DNA from: Crossaster papposus | Taxonomy: Eukaryota > Echinodermata > Asteroidea > Velatida > Solasteridae | DNA: 64,000 bases | Direction of reading: 5' to 3' | NCBI GenBank assembly: GCA_037893245.1 | Contig: JBAIAA010000738.1 | Coordinates: forward strand, 62,001 to 126,000 | Shown here: one piece after another, positions 12,695-19,612 of the stretch | How the letters are laid out: each line of letters starts with the position of its first letter | Position numbering within the stretch: the stretch's first letter is position 1 | Notes under the pieces: generated by a model | Databases searched by the model: none | Seen by the model: the letters and a program-made list of their open reading frames with translations, nothing else | Told to the model about the DNA's origin: nothing | Made by a program: the position numbers and the translations under genes

Positions 12695-12767
12695 GAATTC
12701 GCATTGAATTCGCATTGAATTCGCATTGAATTCGCATTGAATTCGCATTGAATTCGCATTGAATTCG
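12695..12767. repeat. 11-bp satellite array, composite copy 6 (six units)
   Basis: Six full GAATTCGCATT units plus GAATTCG run directly into a 10-bp array. The junction is identical to the other five copies. Confidence 0.95.
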
Positions 12768-12965
12768 GACATCATCGGACATCATCGGACATCATCGGAC
12801 ATCATCGGACATCATCGGACATCATCGGACATCATCGGACATCATCGGACATCATCGGACATCATTTCGGACATCATTTCGGACATCATTTCGGACATCA
12901 TTTCGGACATCATCGGACATCATCGGACATCATCGGACATCATCGGACATCATCGGACATCATCG
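12768..12965. repeat. 10-bp array with embedded 12-bp units, copy 6
   Basis: Nine GACATCATCG units are followed by four 12-bp units GACATCATTTCG (12858-12905) and six more 10-bp units. There are no ACC variants. The 12-bp units look like a 10-bp unit with TT inserted that then amplified. Confidence 0.95.
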
Positions 12966-13096
12966 AATTCGCATTGAATTCGCGTTGAATTCGCGTTGAA
13001 TTCGCGTTGAATTCGCGTTGAATTCGCGTTGAATTCGCATTGAATTCGCATTGAATTCGCATTGAATTCGCATTGAATTCGCATTGAATTCGCATT
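12965..13096. repeat. 11-bp array with GAATTCGCGTT variant
   Basis: Twelve 11-bp units, of which five consecutive ones (12976-13030) are GAATTCGCGTT, seen nowhere else in the window. By position it is the small 11-bp block inside the spacer, expanded from 3-5 units to 12. The 8-bp array and first GC-rich segment of the spacer are missing here. Confidence 0.93.
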
Positions 13097-13346
13097 GAAT
13101 GCGTCAAAAAATACGTCAAAGAATACGTCAACGAATAATTCATTGAATTCGCATTGAATTTGCATAATTCCTTGAATTCGGCAGGGGATTTCCCCGGGAG
13201 GAATTTCTCGTGGGGGGTATTTCCCGTGGGGGGTATTTCCCGTGGGGGGTATTTCCCGTGGGGGGATTTACCGTGGGGCGATTTCCAGTGGGGTAATTTC
13301 CCACATCTAAAAATGCGTCAAAGAATACGTCAAAGATTAATTCATT
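13097..13346. repeat. Partial spacer with expanded G-rich minisatellite, copy 6
   Basis: It corresponds to the right part of the spacer. The G-rich block (about 13200-13290) has several regular 16-bp ATTTCCCGTGGGGGGT units, more uniform than in the full spacers. It ends with the usual CCCACATCTAAAAATGCGTC segment. Confidence 0.9.
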
Positions 13347-13456
13347 GAATTCGCATTGAATTCGCATTGAATTCGCATTGAATTCCCATTGAATTCCCAT
13401 TGAATTCCCATTGAATTTCCATTGAATTCCCATTGAATTCCCATTGAATTCCCATT
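13347..13456. repeat. 11-bp array with GAATTCCCATT variant, copy 7
   Basis: Ten units: three GAATTCGCATT, then GAATTCCCATT with one GAATTTCCATT. The CCC variant occurs only here and at 13989-14098, at the edge of the composite satellite. Confidence 0.95.
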
Positions 13457-13742
13457 AAAAATCGCATTGAATTCGCAGGAGAAATTGCAGAAGAAATCGC
13501 GGAAGAATTCGCAACAGATTTCGCAGAATTTATCCATGAATGCGCAAAAGAATATATGACAAAAAATGTAAAGAATTCGCAGATGTGAGGAATTTTGATG
13601 AAAGCAAAGAATTGAAAGAATTATAATTAAAACGCGGAAAAAAGATGCAACCTATTGCCAAAAATACAAAGAAGGCTAATAAGAATGCATATAAAAATTA
13701 TAAAAGAATAAGAATAAGAATACAAAAAAAGCGAAAAAGATT
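13457..13742. repeat. Purine-rich block A (partial duplicate of 14099-14405)
   Basis: It begins AAAAATCGCATTG and is closely similar to 14099-14405. It differs by several substitutions, an extra AT near 13555, and lack of the two degenerate 11-bp units near 14120. It ends abruptly at GAAAAAGATT, where the GACATCATG array begins, whereas the other copy runs on. Its plus strand is strongly A/G-rich. The short frames inside it do not agree with those in the second copy, so I do not call a gene. Confidence 0.85.
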
Positions 13743-13743
13743 G

Positions 13744-13815
13744 GACATCATGGACATCATGGACATCATGGACATCATGGACATCATGGACATCATGGAC
13801 ATCATGGACATCATC
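13744..13815. repeat. 9-bp array (GACATCATG)
   Basis: Seven GACATCATG units and one GACATCATC form a 9-bp version of the 10-bp unit. It occupies the place of the 10-bp array in copy 7. Confidence 0.95.
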
Positions 13816-13898
13816 AAATCATCAAATCATCAAATCATCAAATCATCAAATCATCAAATCATCAAATCATCAAATCATCAAATCATCAAATCATCAAA
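13816..13898. repeat. 8-bp array (AAATCATC), copy 7, about twice the usual length
   Basis: About ten 8-bp units occur here, against about five in the other copies. Confidence 0.95.
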
Positions 13899-13977
13899 TT
13901 TCCCGCGGGGGGATTTTCCGCGGGGGACTTCCCACATCTAAAAATGCGTCAAAGAATACGTCAAAGATTAATTCATT
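13899..13977. repeat. Short-form spacer, copy 7 (79 bp)
   Basis: The GC-rich left end of the spacer is joined directly to its right end at the shared CTTCCCACATC repeat. The 270 bp that lie between the two direct repeats in full copies are absent. It is either a recombination deletion or the ancestral short form. Confidence 0.9.
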
Positions 13978-14098
13978 GAATTCGCATTGAATTCCCATTG
14001 AATTCCCATTGAATTCCCATTGAATTCCCATTGAATTCTCATTGAATTCCCATTGAATTCCCATTGAATTCCCATTGAATTCCCATTGAATTCCCATT
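13978..14098. repeat. 11-bp array with GAATTCCCATT variant, copy 8
   Basis: Eleven units: one GAATTCGCATT, then GAATTCCCATT with a single GAATTCTCATT. It is the last recognisable regular 11-bp array, and it runs into purine-rich block B at the same base as copy 7 runs into block A. Confidence 0.95.
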
Positions 14099-14405
14099 AA
14101 AAATCGCATTGAATTCGCAATGAATTCGGGATGAATTCGCAGGAGAAATTGCAGAAGAAATCGCGGAAGAATTCGCAAAAGATTTCGCAGAATTTATCCA
14201 TGAATGCGCAAAAGAATATGACAAAAAATGTAAAGAATTCGCAGATGTGAGGAATTTTGATGAAAGCAAAGAATTCAAAGAATTCTAATTAAAACGCGGA
14301 AAAAAAGATGCAACCTATTGCCAAAAATACAAAGAAGGCGAATAAGAATGCATATAAAAATTATAAAAGAATAAGAATAAGAATACAAAAAAAGCGAAAA
14401 AGATT
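14099..14405. repeat. Purine-rich block B with a Glu/Phe/Ala/Lys-rich frame
   Basis: It is the fuller copy of the block at 13457. A plus-strand frame without ATG is open for about 54 codons (14124-14288, ending TAA). It is rich in Glu, Phe, Ala and Lys with two Cys and repeated E-F-A / E-E-I-A motifs. In block A the same frame is broken by a 2-bp insertion. Degenerate 11-bp units (14109-14142) grade into it. I do not recognise a protein family. It may be a decayed low-complexity coding sequence or simply degenerate repeat. Confidence 0.6.
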
Positions 14406-14810
14406 TTTAAGAATTCAAAGCATGGGAATAATTCAAAACAAAATGCGAAGAAGACGAAAAAAATGCACTAAAGAATGTGTAAAAGATCGTGTCGAAGAAT
14501 GAGTCAAAGAAAATGGGTCAATGGGAAGAATTCAAAGAAGGATGCTAAGAATATGCGTCTAAGAATGTATCTAAACATGTGTCAAATAATACGTCAAACA
14601 TTAATTCACATATTTGCAGAATTTAAAGAATTCCAAGAAGAATTCACAAAATTCAAAAAAGAATTTGCAGAATTCAAAGAGAATGCATTGAAAAATGTTA
14701 CGAAGAATTCAAAGAATTTGAGGAATGTGTCGAAGAATGCGTCAAAATATGCGCCGAAGAAGGCAAAGAAACAGTACAAAGTACAAAGTTACAGTAGATT
14801 GACAATCATA
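14406..14810 (+). other. Degenerate purine-rich flank with coding-like fragments
   Basis: The plus strand is very A/G-rich and full of GAATTC, AAGAATTC and GCGTCAAAGAAT-like words. A 112-codon frame with ATG lies at 14475-14813. A different frame reads more like protein at its end (motifs EEF, ECVEECVK, stopping near 14801), so the region would need a frameshift to form one product. No domain is recognised. It most likely is a decaying repeat edge or gene remnant rather than a working gene. Confidence 0.5.
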
Positions 14811-16048
14811 TGAATGGATGGCTCAAATTCTCCCAAAACACCAATCCGTATTTTAGGTACCGGTAGGTCATGCCTCATTGCATTTTAAAGAAGGATCTTA
14901 GAATACAAAGCCTAAAACAGTGGCCAAACTAAGGTTTTTGTGCAGTACTCTATATAGTTAACGCTGCAGCTCCATCCTACATGTAAGTGTCAGACTTTAT
15001 ATTTTCTAATTTTCAATCCAAGGCATTTTTTAAAGCTGAAATCGCATTTATTTGGTCGCGAACTAACACTGGAGGCGATTCATTATTTGTCGTTCGCACA
15101 GTACATTTCATTTCAAAATAATTAGAGGGAACTGGAGCCCACTAAAAACCTAAAACATTGTCTCTCACATGAAGAAATGCCTCAATGGTCGTTGACTGTA
15201 CCCCGACTACAGGGAGTTTAAAGGTTGCAGCAACCCCCAACCACAGCATGAATTTCAGACTATGAAATACGGACTCATTGGTAGTATTGCGCAAGCTTTA
15301 AAAATAAGTGATGATCATGATATTTAGGAGTGACCGGAGAAATGAGAGGGTTTCAGCAATAATATGAAAAAGAAGTAAGATTTTCACAGGAGTCTAAATC
15401 TCATACGACACCGGCTGAGTTTGTATTAACAATAGTTGACTGTACCTATATGTAATAGGCCATATTAAAGTTTACATTTATGTGACAATTTCTTTGAGGC
15501 AAGCAAGATATATTCATTATTAAGACCTGTATTATGACTTTTGCTGTGAAATCTAAGAGATCATGATAACAATATTAACATTATTTACAATGTATTGCTC
15601 AACTGGGAGGGAACCCATTATTTGCTTTTATACAGGGTGTCACTAAAAAATATCGGTCTGACTGTTTTTCAAATAACTAAAAACCATGAAGTCGATACTT
15701 AAACAATAAATTGTGGGCAGAAACTTCCTCTACTTGGACTAATCCCCTATGAGTTTTGTTCTGTCAGGCATCAATACACAATTGTCAATTAATCACAACA
15801 ACATGACACTGTGACCAAGTTCCTAATCTTATTCAATTTCAGTGCTGTGTTGTGTTGTGTATTAAAGCCGTGTACAATCCTGGATGTGAGAAAAAAAAAA
15901 AAAATTGGTTTGGGATTGGAATCATTTGCCCTTAAATGACAAAATGTCTGAAATGTTAACTATAGGCTTACTTTTCAGACATTAAATATATAAAACGTAA
16001 GAGGAGATTATAATTCAGACATTTTTAAATGTCTTTAATGTAAGCTTC
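14811..16048. other. Non-satellite stretch, no gene recognised
   Basis: This is AT-rich sequence with no long open frame and no recognised protein or RNA. It has a 14-base A-run at 15891-15904, a TGTGTTGTGTTGTGT tract near 15847, a GTTGACTGTACC word at 15191 and again near 15430, and from 15940 onward scattered TGTCTGAAA / TTTCAGACATT words that look like fragments of the inverted-repeat element that follows. Confidence 0.6.
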
Positions 16049-16196
16049 CTTTCAGAAGTTTCCAAACCTCAAAATGTCTGAAACAAAATCCTTGTATTAC
16101 ATACAAATTACATAACATTGGCCCAGCTTTGGCCTGAAAATGTCTAAATACACGTTTTTTGTTTCAAACATTGAGGTTTGTAAATGTCTGAAATGT
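16049..16196. mobile_element. MITE-like inverted-repeat element, copy 1
   Basis: A segment of about 148 bp starts with a TTTCAGAAGTTTCC-CAAACCTC type arm and ends with GAGGTTTGTAAATGTCTGAAATG, the near reverse complement. The inside contains GGCCCAG and GGCCTGAAAA. It has no coding capacity, so it would be non-autonomous. The transposon superfamily is not identifiable from the arms, and clear target-site duplications are not seen. Confidence 0.6.
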
Positions 16197-16562
16197 ACTG
16201 GTTGATGAGGAATTTTACATTAACAAGGGATCCAAAAGTGTTACATTTGTTGGTGTCCCGATTACACTTGACATCTTCATACCCATGCAAGTGTCACTGT
16301 AATACACAATCTGTACATTTGTATGTAGAAGGAATTGAAGAATGTGCACTGAATTTATAAAACAAATATCTTATGTCAGATGAAACAGGGACACACAAAA
16401 ATGAACCCCTAATTTATGGACAGACCCATATCCTAGTAATTTTCTTATAATTGTCTATCGGCACTTTCACTAATAAATAAACAATAACCCTGGCATTTTA
16501 GGTGCCAGTAAAAATGGTAAAAAAGGTAAAAAATAAAAATTGTCAAAAACCTATCAACAATT

Positions 16563-16707
16563 ACATTTCAGAAGTTTCCAAACCTCAAAATGTCTGAAAC
16601 GTAATCAGGGTAAATTTCAGTACAATGGCCCAGCCTTGGCCTGAAAATATATAAATACCCAGTTTTTGTTTTACACATTTGGAGGTTTGTAAATATGTCT
16701 GAAATGT
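16563..16707. mobile_element. MITE-like inverted-repeat element, copy 2
   Basis: This is the 145-bp copy with the clearest arms: ACATTTCAGAAGTTTCC then AACCTC on the left (16563-16586), and GAGGTTTGT then GTCTGAAATGT on the right (16682-16707). The arms match as an imperfect inverted repeat of about 23-25 bp. Two open frames of 70 and 80 codons on the minus strand across it and its flank have no recognisable content. Confidence 0.65.
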
Positions 16708-17169
16708 ACTGGTTGATGAGGGGTCGAAAAGTGTTACATTTGTTGGTGTCCCGGTTGCACTTGACATAGTCATTTCCCATGCAAGTGTCACTGAAATATA
16801 GAGTTCAAACTGTTTTGGCAAGTACATTTTTTTATGTAATCGCTCTGATAAATGTATAAATTTTGTACATGAAGAAGGATTTAAAGAATGTGCACTGAAT
16901 TAAACAAAAATATCTTACCGGTATGTCAGATGCAACAAGGACACACAAAGATGAACCCCTAATTTATGGACAGACCCACATCCTAGTAATTTTCATATAA
17001 TTGTCTATCAGCACTTTCACTGATAAATCAACATAACCCTGGCATTTTAGGTGCCAAGTAAAAAAGCATAGCCATTTTGGCAAAAGGCAGTTATCTATAG
17101 GCTAGAAGTTAATACATTTTAGTATTCTTCAATTTGTATTAATTGTTTTTGTTGATGAATTTGTCCATG

Positions 17170-17300
17170 TTATAATAATAATAAAGAAGTCTTGTATAGC
17201 GCTAAATCCGTCAAATTGATGCTAAAGGCGCTTCACAGAAATACAACAAAAAACAAGAAAACAAATTTAAAAAAAATAAACAAAAAATAATGCATTACAA
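17170..17300. mobile_element. Interspersed-repeat fragment with TATAGCGCT / AAGGCGCTT motif and A-rich tail
   Basis: ATAATAATAATAAAG is followed by CTTGTATAGCGCTAAATCC, a short linker, AAAGGCGCTTCACAGAAA and an A-rich tail. From memory, this combination of AGCGCT and AAGGCGCTT is common in interspersed repeats of marine invertebrates, but I cannot assign it to a named family. It lies in DNA that separates the 510-bp duplication from the third MITE-like copy. Confidence 0.45.
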
Positions 17301-17349
17301 TTAAAAAGGTAAAACAAAATAAAAAATTGTCAAAAACATATCAACAATT

Positions 17350-17495
17350 ACATTTCAGAAGTTTCCAAACCTCAAAATGTCTGAAACGTAATCAGGGTAT
17401 TACATTTCAGTACATTGGCCCAGCCTTTGCCTGGAAATATCTTAATACCCGGTTTTTGTTTTACACATTTAGAGGTTTGTAAATTTGTCTGAAAC
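17350..17495. mobile_element. MITE-like inverted-repeat element, copy 3, abutting the retroelement relic
   Basis: The left arm is ACATTTCAGAAGTTTCC-AAACCTC and the right arm GAGGTTTGTAAATTTGTCTGAAACG. The left flank (AATTGTCAAAAACATATC) also matches the left flank of copy 2, so more than the element itself was copied. The right end fuses with the Penelope-like relic. The bases TTGTCTGAAACG fit both elements, so the exact boundary is ambiguous over about 10 bp. Confidence 0.65.
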
Positions 17496-18180
17496 GATCC
17501 CCCAATCGTCGCTTTGTTTCTTCTACGTACAGTTGGCTGCAGCGTTGGCAAATTATTGCATAAACCAGATTGCTGGTGACGTACGTGTAGCTTCCACGGA
17601 TGTGGTAGCGACCTTTGGGGCCAACAACTGAAGTGATGTTAGGGTCCACATACGAGCATGTTTTGCACCGCGTACGACGGCAGGGTTCTGTTTTACCTCG
17701 GATGTGGTCGATGTTGGAGGGTGTGCTGCAGATCGTGGATTTGACTAGTTGGTCAGCGATGGATTAATCCCGACGGTATGCACAGATGTGTGTGGTATCT
17801 TTGAAGATTCTGCTGGTAAGAGGATCTTCTTGGAGGGACGTAAAATGCGTGGCTAAGATGTTTCGAACCTTCAAGTTCCGCGGGTGGAATGTCAACACAA
17901 GGGGGATGCGGGCCGATTGCTGTTTAGGAGGGGTCGGGCGTAGTGCTTGCTGACGTGTAAGGGCGGAGACGCGCAGCAGAGCCGATGATATGACAGCTTC
18001 TGGGTACCCTCTAGAAGTGAAGAACAGCTTCATATGTTGACTTTGCTGCACGAAGTCATCATCTTCACTACAGATATGACGCAATCGAAGAAACTGGGAA
18101 TACGGGATGGAATTCTTGCATTTTCCAGGGTGGGACGATTCATACTGGAGATATGAGTGGGAATCGGTCGGCTTGTAGTA
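17485..18180 (-). pseudogene. Penelope-like retroelement relic: C-terminal RT region plus GIY-YIG endonuclease
   Basis: Read on the minus strand, one frame runs about 232 codons from 18180 to 17485 with a single in-frame TAA at codon 139 (17764-17766). Family hallmarks are YKPTDSHSYL at the start, SIPYSQFLRLRHIC, FFTSRGYP (codons 53-60), RIPLVLTFHP (91-100), and then a cysteine cluster (C167, C172, C175), VVGPKGRY and the endonuclease core NLVYAI ... QLYVEETKRRLGDRF (codons 204-230). In Penelope-like elements this follows the reverse-transcriptase palm and cuts target DNA. The palm, the active-site Asp residues and the N-terminus are missing because the 199-bp satellite begins at 18181. The far C-terminus is lost where the MITE-like element begins. 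The usual Gly of the YIG motif is Glu here (codon 220). The stop, truncations and altered motif make it inactive. Confidence 0.85.
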
Positions 18181-19010
18181 AAAATTTTCAGAAAATCGAA
18201 ATAAAATACTAACAAAGCATGCCCCGGGTCAAATGGCTAATTTTGCCATTCCTGGAGGCCCCCCTCTATCTCCTAACACCCAGCCCCTTCCCGGGACATG
18301 CTTTCCTTCATGCCCTTATTTGTGGGCGGGGATTGTGTGCACAAACCTATGGCGAATTTGAAACGCGTGTGTTAACGTTAACATTTTCAGAAAATCGAAA
18401 TAAAATACTAACAAAGCATGCCCCGGGTCAAATTGCTAATTTTGCCATTCCTGGAGGCCCCCCCTATATCTCCTAACACCCAGTCCCTTCCAGGGGCATG
18501 CTTTCCTTCATGCCCTTATTTGTGGGCGGGGATTGTGTGCACAAACCTATGGCGAATTTGAAACGCGTGTGTTAACGTTACAATTTTCAGAAAATCGAAA
18601 TAAAATAGTAACAAAGCATGCCCCGGGTCAAATTGCTAATTTTGCCATTCCTGGAGGCCCCCCTATATCTCCTAACACCCAGCCCCTTCCAGGGGCATGC
18701 TTTCCTTCATGCCCTTATTTGTGGGCGGGGATTGTGTGCACAAACCTATGGCGAATTTGAAACGCGTGTGTTAACGTTACAATTTTCAGAAAATCGAAAT
18801 AAAATAGTAACAAAGCATGCCCCGGGTCAAATTGCTAATTTTGCCATTCCTAGAGGCCCCCCTCTATCTCCTAACACCCAGCGCCTTCCCGGGGCATGCT
18901 TTCCTTCATGCCCTTATTTGTGGGCGGGGATTGTGTGCACAAACCTATGGCGAATTTGAAACGCGTGTGTTAACGTTAACATTTTCGGAAAATCGAAATA
19001 AAATACTAAC

Positions 19011-19101
19011 AAAGCATGCCCCGGGTCAAATTGCTAATGTTGCCATTCCTGGAGGCCCCCCTCTATCTCCTAACACCCAGCCCCTTCCCGGGGCATGCTT
19101 T
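19011..19101. other. Inverted repeat of the 199-bp unit (representative copy)
   Basis: Perfect 15-bp arms AAAGCATGCCCCGGG and CCCGGGGCATGCTTT are separated by 61 bases. Each arm contains GCATGC and CCCGGG, themselves palindromes. Most units keep both arms. Common losses are CCAGGGGC, CCCGGGAC, CCCGCGGC and AAGAATGC. A hairpin or cruciform could form in principle. Confidence 0.9.
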
Positions 19102-19166
19102 CCTTCATGCCCTTATTTGTGGGCGGGGATTGTGTGCACAAACCTATGGCGAATTTGAAACGCGTG

Positions 19167-19180
19167 TGTTAACGTTAACA
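19167..19180. other. 14-bp palindrome of the 199-bp unit (representative copy)
   Basis: TGTTAACGTTAACA is a perfect palindrome. In other units its right end is TTACAA, TTAAAA or TAAAAA, which breaks the symmetry while the left half stays constant. It is a main site of variation between units. Confidence 0.9.
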
Positions 19181-19612
19181 TTTTCAGAAAATCGAAATAA
19201 AATACTAACAAAGCATGCCCTGGGTCAAATTGCTAATTTTGCCATTCCTGGAGGCCCCCCTCTATCTCCTAACACCCAGCCCCTTCCCGGGACATGCTTT
19301 CCTTCATGCCCTTATTTGTGGGCGGGGATTGTGTGCACAAACCTATGGCGAATTTGAAACGCGTGTGTTAACGTTACAATTTTCAGAAAATCGAAATAAA
19401 ATACTAACAAAGCATGCCCCGGGTCAAATTGCTAATTTTGCCATTCCTGGAGGCCCCCCTATATCTCCTAACACCCAGTCCCTTCCAGGGGCATGCTTTC
19501 CTTCATGCCCTTATTTGTGGGCGGGGATTGTGTGCACAAACCTATGGCGAATTTGAAACGCGTGTGTTAACGTTACAATTTTCAGAAAATCGAAATAAAA
19601 TAGTAACAAAGC

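Larger units (their letters stand above)
16049..17060. repeat. Tandem duplication of about 510 bp (16049-16562 and 16563-17060)
   Basis: Both halves begin with the MITE-like element and continue with matching sequence: TACTGGTTGATGAGG, GTTACATTTGTTGGTGTCCC, GAATGTGCACTGAATT, ATGAACCCCTAATTTATGG and GGCATTTTAGGTGCCA. They have diverged by many substitutions and by private insertions (for example about 60 bp near 16800-16870 only in the second half). The duplication is therefore older than the satellites beside it. Confidence 0.85.

Noticed and set aside
1..14098. CRISPR array
   Set aside because: The units are directly adjacent with no unique spacers, the unit lengths are 8-12 bp and the context is eukaryotic.
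14475..14813. 112-codon plus-strand frame as a real gene
   Set aside because: Its composition changes midway, another frame looks more protein-like at the end, it lies in decayed repeat-like purine-rich DNA, and no domain is recognised.
15636..15700. Transposon terminal repeat (TACAGGGTGTCACTAAAAA)
   Set aside because: The start resembles ends of some DNA transposons, but no matching inverted end (GACACCCTGTA) is visible downstream.
16568..16827. Minus-strand frames of 70 and 80 codons
   Set aside because: They overlap each other and the inverted-repeat element, have no recognisable motif, and are not kept in the duplicate copy at 16049.
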